Assembly: GCF_030815125.1 (NCBI RefSeq)
Contig: NZ_JAUSWH010000020.1
Span: 1-64,000, forward strand
Direction of reading: 5' to 3'
From: Allorhizobium paknamense
Lineage (GTDB): Bacteria; Pseudomonadota; Alphaproteobacteria; Rhizobiales; Rhizobiaceae
DNA length: 64,000 bases
In this document: piece after piece, positions 34,139 to 42,431 of the stretch
Layout: every line of letters begins with the position of its first letter
Position numbering within the stretch: the first letter of the stretch is position 1
Translations under genes and position numbers: made by a program
Notes under the pieces: generated by a model
Seen by the model: the letters and a program-made list of their open reading frames with translations, nothing else
Told to the model about the DNA's origin: nothing
Databases searched by the model: none

Positions 34139-34725
34139 TCACGCTCGGTTTGACCGGCTCCATCGGAATGGGGAAATCCACCACCGCCCGTATGTTCGCG
34201 GAGCAGGGGGTGCCGGTGCACGATGCCGATGCCACGGTGCATGATCTTTACCGAAAGGAAGCGGTGGTGCCTGTTGGCGCTCTGTTTCCGGAAGCGGTCG
34301 TCGGCGGGGTGATTGACCGTCAGGTTTTGTCGAGTCGATTGGCGAAGGATCCCGATGCCTTGAAAGCACTGGAAGCCGTGGTGCATCCGCTGGTGCGGGC
34401 GCGTGAAACGGCCTTTTTGAAGACTTGCGAGGAGCGAGGCACGCCGCTGGTCCTGCTGGACATTCCGCTGCTCTATGAAAGCGGCGGAGAAAAGCGGCTG
34501 GACAAGGTGGCTGTGGTGACCTGCTCTCCGGAGCAGCAGCGGCAAAGGGTGCTGGCACGGCCCGGCTGGACGGAGGAAAAACTGGCCATGGTGCTGGCGC
34601 GACAGATGCCCGATGCTGAAAAGCGGGCACGAGCGGATTTCATCATCGATACCGGCCAGGGTTTGGAGTATGCAAGGGAGCAGGTGAGGGGGGTGATTGC
34701 CCGTCTGCTGAAGGAGCCGGACTGA
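34135..34725 (+). CDS. coaE: Dephospho-CoA kinase
   Basis: CoaE phosphorylates dephospho-CoA in the last step of coenzyme A synthesis. The P-loop GLTGSIGMGKST is at the N-terminus. D-A-D (VHDADATVH) near residue 32 and LDIPLLYE near 108 are typical. The GTG start at 34135 overlaps the aroE stop (GTGA) and puts the P-loop at the expected place. Length is 196 residues. It continues the maf-aroE-coaE-dnaQ run. Confidence 0.95.
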   Translation: MITLGLTGSIGMGKSTTARMFAEQGVPVHDADATVHDLYRKEAVVPVGALFPEAVVGGVIDRQVLSSRLAKDPDALKALEAVVHPLVRARETAFLKTCEERGTPLVLLDIPLLYESGGEKRLDKVAVVTCSPEQQRQRVLARPGWTEEKLAMVLARQMPDAEKRARADFIIDTGQGLEYAREQVRGVIARLLKEPD

Positions 34726-34727
34726 CC

Positions 34728-35441
34728 ATGCGCGAAATCATCTTCGATACGGAAACCACAGGTCTTGAAAACAAGTCCGATCGCGTCATCGAAATTGGTG
34801 GCGTGGAACTGCTCAATCATTTTCCGACGGGCCGCAGCATTCACTTCTATATCAATCCGGGCGACAAGACCGTTCACCCCGATGCCTTGGCGGTGCACGG
34901 CATTACCGACGAGTTTTTGAAGGACAAGCCGCGCTTCGAAGAACTGGTTGATGAGATTCTGGCCTTTTTCGAAGGGGCGAAATGGGTGGCGCATAATGCC
35001 ACCTTCGATATGGGCTTCATCAATGCGGAACTGGCGCGGTTGGGGCGTCCGCCTATCCCGAACGAAAACGTCATCGATACGCTCTCTCTGGCGCGCCGCA
35101 AACATCCGATGGGGCCAAACACGCTTGACGCGCTTTGCCGCCGTTACGGGATCGACAATTCCCACCGCACCAAGCACGGTGCCCTTCTCGACTCCGAATT
35201 GCTGGCGGAAGTCTATATCGAGATGCTGGGCGGCCGCCAGGCAACCTTTGGCCTGGAACAGTCTGGTCAGACCACGGCGCGGCGCGAACAGCGGGATGAT
35301 GTGGCGGTGGTGATCGCCGAACGCCCGCGTCCCCTGCCATCCCGGCTGACGGAGGAAGAAAAGGCGCGCCACGCGGCGCTGGTGCAGCGGCTTGGCGGCA
35401 AGGCGCTCTGGAACGCCTATACAGGCTCCGGCGGCGAATGA
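34728..35441 (+). CDS. dnaQ: DNA polymerase III epsilon subunit (3'-5' proofreading exonuclease)
   Basis: DnaQ proofreads for the replicative polymerase. The DEDDh exonuclease motifs are all visible: FDTETTGL (Asp7, Glu9), HNATFDMGFINAEL near residue 89, and HGALLDSELLAEVY near 150. The C-terminal 60 residues form the variable polymerase-binding tail (TEEEKARHAALVQRLGG). Length is 237 residues. It begins two bases after coaE and is followed by a repeat-rich gap. Confidence 0.95.
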   Translation: MREIIFDTETTGLENKSDRVIEIGGVELLNHFPTGRSIHFYINPGDKTVHPDALAVHGITDEFLKDKPRFEELVDEILAFFEGAKWVAHNATFDMGFINAELARLGRPPIPNENVIDTLSLARRKHPMGPNTLDALCRRYGIDNSHRTKHGALLDSELLAEVYIEMLGGRQATFGLEQSGQTTARREQRDDVAVVIAERPRPLPSRLTEEEKARHAALVQRLGGKALWNAYTGSGGE

Positions 35442-35447
35442 AGTCAT

Positions 35448-35487
35448 ACAGCGCCGTGCGTTTTATCAAACGCACAAAAGACGCTGT
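35448..35487. repeat. Rhizobial palindromic repeat (ACAGCG ... CGCTGT type)
   Basis: ACAGCG (35448-35453) faces CGCTGT (35482-35487), and inside it GTGCGTTT (35456-35463) faces AAACGCAC (35468-35475) around a TATC loop. From memory, near-identical palindromes occur between genes throughout Agrobacterium and Rhizobium genomes. It starts seven bases after the dnaQ stop. Confidence 0.7.
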
Positions 35488-35496
35488 AACACTCTA

Positions 35497-35556
35497 ATAC
35501 CAAGGCATCGAAGATGCTAACGCATCCTCGCCTTGAAGAGATTTCGAATATCTCAA
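35497..35556. repeat. Intergenic repeat unit, copy 2 (inverse of 22092-22150)
   Basis: Read on the minus strand, this 60-bp segment matches 22092-22150 except for one substitution and a small change near one end. Copy 1 carries an extra inverted arm (22064-22078) that is missing here. It contains an imperfect hairpin built from AAGGC-type ends. Confidence 0.8.
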
Positions 35557-35573
35557 ATGCATCAGGAAAAAAG

Positions 35574-35607
35574 AAAGGGCGGCATCCTGCGATGACCGCC
35601 CTTTTTT
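35574..35607. terminator. Bidirectional terminator between dnaQ and secB
   Basis: GGGCGG (35577-35582) pairs with CCGCCC (35596-35601). Six T residues follow on the plus strand, and an A-rich run before the stem gives a T-rich tail on the minus strand. It can serve both convergent genes. Confidence 0.85.
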
Positions 35608-35625
35608 ATAGTCTGATGCCGGTGA

Positions 35626-36090
35626 TCAGTTCGCTGGCGAACGGGCCTGTTCTTCGGCTACGCGCTGGGCAAACATCTGGGCAAAATCGATCGGGTCGAT
35701 CATCAGCGGCGGGAAGCCGCCATTGCGGGTGGCATCGGCAATGATCTGACGGGCAAAGGGGAAGAGCAGGCGCGGGCACTCAATGAAGAGAACCGGCAGC
35801 ATGTGTTCCTGCGGAAAGCCCGTGACGCGGAAGACGCCGCCATAGACCAGTTCGGTGGCGAAGACGATCTTGTCGTCATCGCGGGCTTCTGCGCTCAAGG
35901 ACAGAACCACGTCGAAATCGGTTTCCGACAGGGCATTGGCGTTGACATTGACGTTGATATTGATCGCCGGAGCCTTGTCACGGGCCTGGAGGGAGCGCGG
36001 CGCACCCGGATTTTCGAAGGAAAGATCCTTGATGTACTGAGCAAGGATATTCAGGGACGGGCTCGCCCCATTGCTGTTTTCATTGGCCAT
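35626..36090 (-). CDS. secB: Protein-export chaperone SecB
   Basis: SecB is the tetrameric cytosolic chaperone that holds preproteins unfolded and delivers them to SecA. Family features are ILAQYIKDLSFENPGAP near residue 15, the alternating NINVNVNAN strand, LVYGGVFRV near 81, IECPRLLFPFARQI near 103 and PPLMIDPIDFAQMF near 127. Length is 154 residues. It is transcribed towards the origin, opposite to its neighbours, with fxsA upstream on the same strand. Confidence 0.96.
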   Translation of the reverse strand: MANENSNGASPSLNILAQYIKDLSFENPGAPRSLQARDKAPAININVNVNANALSETDFDVVLSLSAEARDDDKIVFATELVYGGVFRVTGFPQEHMLPVLFIECPRLLFPFARQIIADATRNGGFPPLMIDPIDFAQMFAQRVAEEQARSPAN

Positions 36091-36165
36091 TGGGCTTCCT
36101 CAAGGCTGATTTGGTCAGGGCCATCTAGCATTTTGAGGTCCCCCCTACAACCCTTGCCGACGGTC

Positions 36166-36693
36166 TCAGGGCTCGGGCGGGCGGCGTATCCAGGGAGAGG
36201 ATGAGTTGCCCTCCTTGCGGGTGTAGTCGCTGCTGTCGAGGTCGATGACCGGACCCGGGCCATCGGGGCTCCGGGAGGGATGGTCCCGGCCTTGCGGACC
36301 GGCTTCGCCCCCATAGCGAAACCCGCTGCCGCTTCGCATGGTGACGATGCGCGGCTTCAGCCTGTCCCAGAGCCAGGAGCGCACGAAAGGGATCAGCAGC
36401 ATCAGGCCGATGAGATCGGTGATGAAGCCGGGAAAGATCAAGAGAAGCCCGCCAAAGACCTGGGCGGTCCCATCCAGCGCGGCGCGCGCGGTATCCTCCG
36501 GGCTTTGCGCGCGATTGCGTTTCAACTTTTGTGCAAGGCTGACCCCGTGGTGTTTCAGCACGGAAAAGCCCAGCACGGTCGAACCGATCACCAGCGCCAG
36601 CGTGGGCAGAAGACCCAGCCATTGCCCGACCAGCACGAAACCCGCGATCTCCGCGAGGGGCAGGAAGAGCAGGAAAACAGCCGGCAAACGCAT
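36166..36693 (-). CDS. fxsA: FxsA family membrane protein
   Basis: FxsA-family proteins are small inner-membrane proteins; E. coli FxsA relieves F-plasmid exclusion of phage T7, but the general role is unknown. The first 110 residues hold three to four hydrophobic segments, with FLPLAEIAGFVLVGQWLG at the start and GGLLLIFPGFITDLIGL near 80, the family signature. The 65-residue soluble tail is Pro/Gly/Ser-rich and low-complexity. Length is 175 residues. It lies between secB and a palindromic repeat. Confidence 0.88.
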   Translation of the reverse strand: MRLPAVFLLFLPLAEIAGFVLVGQWLGLLPTLALVIGSTVLGFSVLKHHGVSLAQKLKRNRAQSPEDTARAALDGTAQVFGGLLLIFPGFITDLIGLMLLIPFVRSWLWDRLKPRIVTMRSGSGFRYGGEAGPQGRDHPSRSPDGPGPVIDLDSSDYTRKEGNSSSPWIRRPPEP

Positions 36694-36746
36694 AATATCT
36701 CCTAATATTCGCTGGTTGAGGTGCGCCGTAGTTCTTTACCTCTGCC

Positions 36747-36790
36747 GCATAATTTTAGCCTTAAATCGATTATGATTTAAGGAATTATGC
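36747..36790. repeat. Rhizobial palindromic repeat (GCATAATT ... AATTATGC type)
   Basis: GCATAATT (36747-36754) faces AATTATGC (36783-36790), and CCTTAAATC (36759-36767) faces GATTTAAGG (36774-36782), leaving a four-base TTAG bulge and a six-base loop. I recall closely similar hairpins between genes in rhizobial genomes. It lies in the 185-bp divergent fxsA/Tim44-like promoter gap, so it may also affect one of those leaders. Confidence 0.65.
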
Positions 36791-36878
36791 AGTAGCGTCT
36801 CAGGCCCCTTTGAAGAGCGCCCCATGGCAGACTATATGGTAGCCTCAAAGTTCAATTTAAACAGCGGTGTGATGGTCT

Positions 36879-37577
36879 ATGGGCTCGAATGATTTTGTGA
36901 CACTGTTTTTTCTCGTGGCTGCGGTGCTGATTTTCCTGCAGCTGCGCAGCGTCCTTGGTCGCCGCACCGGCAATGAAAAGCCGCCGGTTGATCCCTTTGC
37001 CCGCAGCACCTCCAACCCTGCAGGTTCGACGGAAGAGGATAAGGTCGTTACGCTGGCAAAGCGGGACGATGCCGAGCCGGAAAATCGTTACGCCGCCATC
37101 GATGCCTTTGCGGCACCCGAAACAGCGTTGAACACGCAATTGCGCCAGATTGCCGATGTCGATCCTTCCTTCTCGCCCAAGGAATTCCTCAAGGGCGCGC
37201 GAATTGCCTATGAAATGATCGTGATGGCCTTTGCCGCCGGTGATCGCAAAACACTCAAAGGGTTGCTGTCCCGGGATGTGTTTGAAGGCTTCGATGCCGC
37301 CATTACCGAACGCGAGCGGCGCGGCGAATTGCTGAAATCCACCTTCGTCGGCATTGATCGGGCCGATATCGTCAGCGCCTCGGTCAAGGACAACGAGGAA
37401 CTTCTGACGGTGAAGATCATCAGCCAGCTGATTTCCGCCACCTATGACAAGAATGGCGAACTCATCGACGGCGACGCGGAAAATGTCGGTGAGGTCAATG
37501 ATATCTGGACCTTTGCCCGCGATATCCGGTCGCGCGATCCAAATTGGAAACTGATCGCCACCGAATCCGAACAATGA
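36879..37577 (+). CDS. Tim44/TimA family inner-membrane protein
   Basis: A single N-terminal transmembrane segment (FVTLFFLVAAVLIFLQL, residues 6-22) is followed by a charged linker and a Tim44-like domain from about residue 90 (FSPKEFLKGARIAYEMIVMAFAAGDRKTLKGLL, near-terminal WTFARDIRSRDPNWKLIATE). Mitochondrial Tim44 tethers Hsp70 to the import channel; the alphaproteobacterial TimA forms are membrane-associated and of unclear function. Length is 232 residues. Its stop overlaps the mltA start (ATGA). Confidence 0.9.
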   Translation: MGSNDFVTLFFLVAAVLIFLQLRSVLGRRTGNEKPPVDPFARSTSNPAGSTEEDKVVTLAKRDDAEPENRYAAIDAFAAPETALNTQLRQIADVDPSFSPKEFLKGARIAYEMIVMAFAAGDRKTLKGLLSRDVFEGFDAAITERERRGELLKSTFVGIDRADIVSASVKDNEELLTVKIISQLISATYDKNGELIDGDAENVGEVNDIWTFARDIRSRDPNWKLIATESEQ

Positions 37578-38692
37578 ACACACCCTCTTCTTCCTTCGAT
37601 CTGGAACCGGTCGATTTCACGGCTCTACCCGGCTGGGGGGATGATGATCCTTCCAGCCTTTTTCGCGTTATGGGCGATTGTCTTTCTTATCTTAAAAAGG
37701 CGAAGCCCTATCGCGCCGGTAGCCTCGGACTGACGGCGGCAGACCTGATACCCTTGCTGGAGGCCGCAGAGGGGGAGGCGCCCAAGACCAATCAGGACGC
37801 CCGCCGGTTTTTTGAAAACCACTGCCAGCCATTTCGAATCCGGCGAAAGGATGGGGAAGCTGGCTTTGTGACAGCCTTTTACGAGCCGGAAGTCGAGGTT
37901 GCCGCCGAGCCGGACGAGGTGTTTCGTTTCCCCTTTTACCGTCGTCCGGAGGATCTGATCGATCTCGATGACAGCAATAGACCGGCGGGATTGGACTCCG
38001 GCTATATGTTCGGTCGTCGTGTCGATGGACGGGTGGAAGCCTACCCGGACCGGCAGGCGATTGATCAAGGTTTCCTTGAAGGCAGGGGGCTGGAAATCGC
38101 CTGGGCGAAATCGAAAGTGGATGTGTTCTTTATCCATGTTCAGGGCGCGGCACGGCTGATCTATCGGGATGGCACGGTGCGTCGTATCACCTATGCCGCC
38201 AAAGCCGGACATGCTTTTTCCGGCATCGGCAAGCTGCTTCTGGAGCGGTTGGAGATTCCGCTGGAACGTATGTCCATGCAGGCGATCCGTGAATGGTTGG
38301 CGCGGCATCCCGAGCAGGTGGACGAGGTGCTCTGGCATAACCGGTCCTACATCTTCTTTCGCGAAGCCGAGGTGGGCGATCTTTCGCGCGGGCCGGTTGC
38401 CGCGGCAAAGGTGCCGCTCCTGGCGGGGCGGTCACTGGCGGTGGATCGGCTGATCCATACCTTTGGCTTCCCGTTTTATATCCATTCGCAGAGCCTGACC
38501 CGGCTGGATCAGGGGGCGTCCTTCGCCCGGCTGATGCTGGCTCTGGATACCGGCTCTGCCATCGTCGGGCCAGCGCGGGGCGATATCTTCACCGGCTCCG
38601 GTTTTGAGGCGGGTGAACTGGCCGGGGCCGTCCGCAACGCCGCCGATTTTTACATCTTGATTCCCCGTCAGGCTGCCGCGAGGTTTGGCTGA
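37574..38692 (+). CDS. mltA: MltA-type lytic murein transglycosylase
   Basis: MltA cleaves peptidoglycan to 1,6-anhydromuramyl products. The MltA domain (FVTAFYEPEVEVAAEP near residue 98, RPEDLIDLDD) and the C-terminal 3D domain (LALDTGSAIVGPARGDIFTGSG near 318, with the catalytic Asp) are clear. IAWAKSKVDVFFIHVQGAARL near 178 is diagnostic. Length is 372 residues. No signal peptide or lipobox is seen with ATG 37574, which overlaps the preceding stop, so export is unexplained. It overlaps the Smr gene by one base. Confidence 0.93.
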   Translation: MNTPSSSFDLEPVDFTALPGWGDDDPSSLFRVMGDCLSYLKKAKPYRAGSLGLTAADLIPLLEAAEGEAPKTNQDARRFFENHCQPFRIRRKDGEAGFVTAFYEPEVEVAAEPDEVFRFPFYRRPEDLIDLDDSNRPAGLDSGYMFGRRVDGRVEAYPDRQAIDQGFLEGRGLEIAWAKSKVDVFFIHVQGAARLIYRDGTVRRITYAAKAGHAFSGIGKLLLERLEIPLERMSMQAIREWLARHPEQVDEVLWHNRSYIFFREAEVGDLSRGPVAAAKVPLLAGRSLAVDRLIHTFGFPFYIHSQSLTRLDQGASFARLMLALDTGSAIVGPARGDIFTGSGFEAGELAGAVRNAADFYILIPRQAAARFG

Positions 38693-39255
38693 TGGCGGCG
38701 AAGAAGATCAGCACCGAAGACCGTATTCTCTGGGGAAAGGTGGCGCGCTCCACCCGGCCCATGCCCGGACGGCTGGAGGAATTGACGGCTTTCGAGGATC
38801 TGATCGCCGAGGAAGAGACACGAGTGGAAAGTGCCACCCGTGCCGCCCCGCAGAAGGATACCGGTACGTCCGCGCCCGGGCAGGCGGTCCCGGCATCCAT
38901 GCCTTCGGGTCGCCATCATCCTTTGGAGCGCCCGGTCAAGCGCAAGCTGTCGCGGGGCAAGCTGCCGCTGGAAGCGCGCATCGACCTGCATGGGATGATC
39001 CAGAGCGAGGCTCATGCCATGCTGCTGGATTTTCTGATCCGGGCTCACGAGCGGGGTCTGCGGCATGTCCTGGTCATCACCGGCAAGGGCAGTTCCATGG
39101 GCAGCGAAGGCGCGTTGAAGCGGGCGGTGCCCATGTGGTTTTCCAAGCCGGAGTTTCGCTATCTGATTTCCTCGCATGAGCCGGCCGCCCAGCATCACGG
39201 CGGCGATGGTGCGCTTTATGTCCGCCTGTCCCGTCGCAAGGGAGAGGCGCCGTGA
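38692..39255 (+). CDS. Smr/MutS2-domain protein
   Basis: The C-terminal half of this 187-residue protein is a Smr domain: RIDLHGMIQSEAHAML near residue 97, HVLVITGKGSS near 124 and the closing GALYVRLSR. Smr domains are nucleases or nucleic-acid binders; in this stand-alone family the substrate is unknown. The N-terminal half is a low-complexity linker with few conserved features. ATG starts on the last base of the mltA stop, and it overlaps the following regulator by four bases, so the four genes from the Tim44-like gene on form one unit. Confidence 0.9.
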   Translation: MAAKKISTEDRILWGKVARSTRPMPGRLEELTAFEDLIAEEETRVESATRAAPQKDTGTSAPGQAVPASMPSGRHHPLERPVKRKLSRGKLPLEARIDLHGMIQSEAHAMLLDFLIRAHERGLRHVLVITGKGSSMGSEGALKRAVPMWFSKPEFRYLISSHEPAAQHHGGDGALYVRLSRRKGEAP

Positions 39256-39617
39256 CCCCATTCGGCGATGCCGTGCGCCGCCTGCGCGAGGCGAAGGGCG
39301 TTTCCCAGAAGGAGATGGCCGAGGCCATCGGCGTCAGCCCCGCCTATCTTTCGGCGCTGGAACATGGACGCCGGGGCAAGCCCAGCTTTAATCTCCTGCA
39401 GCGGATCGCCGGCTATTTCAACATCATCTGGGACGAGGCGGAGGAGCTTTTCGCCGAGGCCGATGCCTCCCATCCGCGCGCCGTGCTCGATACGTCCGGC
39501 ATGCCGTCTGCCTACACTGCTTTTGCCAACAAATTGTCACGGATGATTCGCACCCTGCCACCCGATGTGCTAGAAGAGATGGAAGCCGTGCTGAACAGGG
39601 TGGAAAAGCGGAAATAA
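39252..39617 (+). CDS. XRE-family helix-turn-helix regulator
   Basis: The first 60 residues are a Cro/C1-type HTH: FGDAVRRLREAKGVSQKEMAE followed by GVSPAYLSALEHGRRGKPSFNLLQRIAGYF. The rest is a short helical region (VLEEMEAVLNRVEKRK) that may support dimerisation. The start is GTG at 39252, overlapping the Smr stop (GTGA). Length is 121 residues. It is the last gene before gyrB; its targets are unknown. Confidence 0.9.
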   Translation: MTPFGDAVRRLREAKGVSQKEMAEAIGVSPAYLSALEHGRRGKPSFNLLQRIAGYFNIIWDEAEELFAEADASHPRAVLDTSGMPSAYTAFANKLSRMIRTLPPDVLEEMEAVLNRVEKRK

Positions 39618-39819
39618 CCGCAAAATCCCTTGGATTCTTGCCGAAAGTGGCGCTCCTGATTTGGAAGTCGCCGCAAAGTCCCTATAGTCCGGGCTAAGAC
39701 AATCGCGTGATTCGCGAAAGCGGATTCATCGGGAAACCCTCATGTTTCTTCCATGGATCGCTTGCGGTGAATTTCGTGGCCTCGCTGGTTCCGGCCTGCT
39801 GATACTGGAAAGATCGCTG

Positions 39820-42255
39820 ATGACTGAAACGACCGATGCTCAAAATGGCGCAAGCGCCGAATATGGCGCAGACTCCATCAAGGTGCTGAAGGGCCTGGAT
39901 GCGGTTCGCAAGCGGCCGGGCATGTATATCGGCGATACCGATGACGGTTCCGGTCTGCACCACATGGTCTACGAAGTCGTGGACAACGCCATCGATGAGG
40001 CACTGGCCGGGCATGCCGATATCGTGACGGTAACGCTGAATGCCGATGGCTCCGTAACGGTGACGGATAATGGCCGCGGCATTCCCACCGACATCCACTC
40101 TTCCGAGGGCGTCTCAGCCGCGGAAGTCATCATGACGCAGCTGCATGCGGGCGGCAAGTTCGACCAGAATTCCTACAAGGTCTCTGGCGGTCTGCACGGC
40201 GTGGGCGTTTCCGTCGTCAACGCGCTGTCGGTCAAGCTCAGCCTGAAGATCCGCCGCAACGGCAAGATTCATGAAATGAGCTTCACCCATGGCGTGGCCG
40301 ATGCGCCGCTTGCGGTGACGGGCGATTATGAAGGCCGGTCCGGCACGGAAGTAACCTTCCTGCCCAGCGCCGAGACCTTCACCAAGACCGAGTTCGACTA
40401 CGGCACGCTGGAGCATCGCCTGCGCGAACTGGCCTTCCTGAATTCCGGCGTGCGCATTCTGCTGACCGACAAGCGCAAGTCCGACATCCGTCAGGAAGAG
40501 ATGATCTATGACGGCGGCCTGGAAGCCTTCGTGCGTTATCTCGACCGCTCCAAAAAGCCGCTGGTGGAAAAGCCCGTTTACATCAAGGGAGAAAAAGACG
40601 GGATCACCGTCGAAGTCGCCATGTGGTGGAACGACAGCTACCATGAAAACGTACTGTGCTTCACCAACAACATTCCCCAGCGCGATGGCGGCACCCATAT
40701 GGCCGGTTTCCGTGGCGCTCTGACCCGCCAGATCACCTCCTATGCCGACAGTTCCGGCATTATCAAGAAGGAGAAGGTCTCGCTGACCGGCGACGATTGC
40801 CGTGAAGGGTTGACGGCGGTCCTCTCCGTCAAGGTGCCGGACCCGAAATTCTCCTCGCAGACCAAGGACAAGCTCGTCTCCTCGGAAGTGCGCCCGGTCG
40901 TAGAAAACCTGGTGAACGAGGCGCTCTCCACCTGGCTGGAAGAACATCCCTCGGAAGCCAAGATTCTGGTGGGCAAGGTGGTGGAAGCCGCCGTGGCCCG
41001 TGAAGCCGCCCGCAAGGCCCGCGAACTGACGCGGCGCAAGGGCGCACTGGACATTGCCTCGCTTCCCGGCAAGCTGGCCGACTGCTCCGAGCGCGATCCT
41101 TCGAAATCCGAACTCTTCCTGGTCGAGGGTGACTCGGCTGGCGGCTCTGCGAAACAGGGACGTTCGCGTGAAACTCAAGCCATTTTGCCGCTGCGCGGCA
41201 AGATCCTCAATGTCGAGCGCGCCCGTTTCGACAAGATGCTGTCCAGCCAGGAAATCGGTACGCTGATTACCGCGCTGGGTACTTCGATCGGCAAGGATGA
41301 ATTCAACGCCGACAAGCTGCGCTATCACAAGATCATCATCATGACCGATGCTGACGTGGACGGCGCGCATATTCGCACCCTGCTGCTCACCTTCTTCTTC
41401 CGCCAGATGCCGGAACTGATCGAGCGCGGCCATCTCTATATCGCCCAGCCGCCGCTTTATAAGGTGACGCGCGGCAAGTCCGTTCAGTATCTGAAGGACG
41501 AGAAGGCGCTGGAAGACTATCTGATCGGCCAGGGTCTGGAAGATGCGGCGCTCAAGCTGGGCTCCGGCGAAGTGCGTGTCGGTCAGGATCTGCGGGAGGT
41601 CATCAGCGATGCGCTGAAGCTGCGGTCGCTGATCGATGGGCTGCATTCGCGCTATAACCGCTCTGTCGTGGAACAGGCGGCCATTGTCGGCGCGCTCAAT
41701 CACGAACTGACCGCCAATCGGGAACAGGCCGAACAGACCGCTGCCGAAGTGGCCAAGCGGCTGGATCTGATCGCCGAGGAAACCGAACGCGGCTGGACCG
41801 GCCATGTGACGAATGAAGGCGGCCTGCGTTTCGAGCGCATGGTGCGCGGCGTGAAGGAAGTGGCAACGCTGGACGTCGCCCTGATCGGTTCAGCGGATGC
41901 CCGCCACATCGACCAACTGGCTCCGCGCCTGAAGGAAATTTATGCCGCTCCACCGGCGCTGACGCGCAAGGATGGACAGCAGGACATTTCCGGCCCCCGC
42001 AGCCTTCTGGATGCCGTCTTCTCCTTTGGCCGCAAGGGCCTTTCCATGCAGCGCTATAAAGGTCTGGGCGAGATGAATGCCGAACAGCTGTGGGAAACCA
42101 CGCTGGATCCCAATGTTCGCTCGCTGCTGCAGGTGCGGATCAACGACGCCACTGACGCCGATGGTCTCTTTGCCCGCCTGATGGGCGATGAGGTGGAGCC
42201 GCGCCGCGACTTCATCCAGGAAAACGCCCTGAGCGTCGCCAACCTCGATATCTGA
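39820..42255 (+). CDS. gyrB: DNA gyrase subunit B
   Basis: GyrB is the ATPase subunit of DNA gyrase, which introduces negative supercoils. The GHKL ATPase has RKRPGMYIGDTDD, VDNAIDEALAGHAD, DNGRGIP near residue 88 and GGLHGVGVSVVNALS. The Toprim domain has LVEGDSAGGSAKQGRSRE near 429 and MTDADVDGAHIRTLLLTFFFR near 508. The C-terminal tail has QRYKGLGEMN and LWETTLDPNVR. Length is 811 residues. ATG 39820 is the start suggested by the family N-terminus, with GGAAAGA upstream; the longer frame from 39742 has no such support. Confidence 0.97.
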   Translation: MTETTDAQNGASAEYGADSIKVLKGLDAVRKRPGMYIGDTDDGSGLHHMVYEVVDNAIDEALAGHADIVTVTLNADGSVTVTDNGRGIPTDIHSSEGVSAAEVIMTQLHAGGKFDQNSYKVSGGLHGVGVSVVNALSVKLSLKIRRNGKIHEMSFTHGVADAPLAVTGDYEGRSGTEVTFLPSAETFTKTEFDYGTLEHRLRELAFLNSGVRILLTDKRKSDIRQEEMIYDGGLEAFVRYLDRSKKPLVEKPVYIKGEKDGITVEVAMWWNDSYHENVLCFTNNIPQRDGGTHMAGFRGALTRQITSYADSSGIIKKEKVSLTGDDCREGLTAVLSVKVPDPKFSSQTKDKLVSSEVRPVVENLVNEALSTWLEEHPSEAKILVGKVVEAAVAREAARKARELTRRKGALDIASLPGKLADCSERDPSKSELFLVEGDSAGGSAKQGRSRETQAILPLRGKILNVERARFDKMLSSQEIGTLITALGTSIGKDEFNADKLRYHKIIIMTDADVDGAHIRTLLLTFFFRQMPELIERGHLYIAQPPLYKVTRGKSVQYLKDEKALEDYLIGQGLEDAALKLGSGEVRVGQDLREVISDALKLRSLIDGLHSRYNRSVVEQAAIVGALNHELTANREQAEQTAAEVAKRLDLIAEETERGWTGHVTNEGGLRFERMVRGVKEVATLDVALIGSADARHIDQLAPRLKEIYAAPPALTRKDGQQDISGPRSLLDAVFSFGRKGLSMQRYKGLGEMNAEQLWETTLDPNVRSLLQVRINDATDADGLFARLMGDEVEPRRDFIQENALSVANLDI

Positions 42256-42279
42256 TCGAGGTCCATGCATCAAAACAAG

Positions 42280-42307
42280 GAAGCCGCGCTTTTCGGAGCG
42301 CGGCTTC
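42280..42307 (+). terminator. Hairpin terminator after gyrB
   Basis: GAAGCCGCGC (42280-42289) pairs perfectly with GCGCGGCTTC (42298-42307) around an eight-base loop, followed by a loose T-rich tail. It lies 25 bp after the gyrB stop. Confidence 0.75.
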
Positions 42308-42337
42308 TTCATTTGCAGCAGCCGGACATGGTTAACG

Positions 42338-42353
42338 TGATTCACGTGAAACA
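42338..42353. other. parS-like site downstream of gyrB
   Basis: TGATTCACGTGAAACA matches the parS consensus at 15 of 16 bases and is identical to the maf/aroE site. It lies in the gap between gyrB and the convergent nitroreductase gene, with no coding constraint. Confidence 0.9.
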
Positions 42354-42431
42354 TTGTCCGGATCATCGGTGAGCAGGTGAGCCGTCAAAAGACCCCGGGA
42401 AAGCCTGGAATGGCCCTCCCTTTTCCCGTCT

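Noticed and set aside
40114..41805. Long minus-strand open frame opposite gyrB
   Set aside because: It is the complement of a clear gyrB; no domain or ribosome site supports it.
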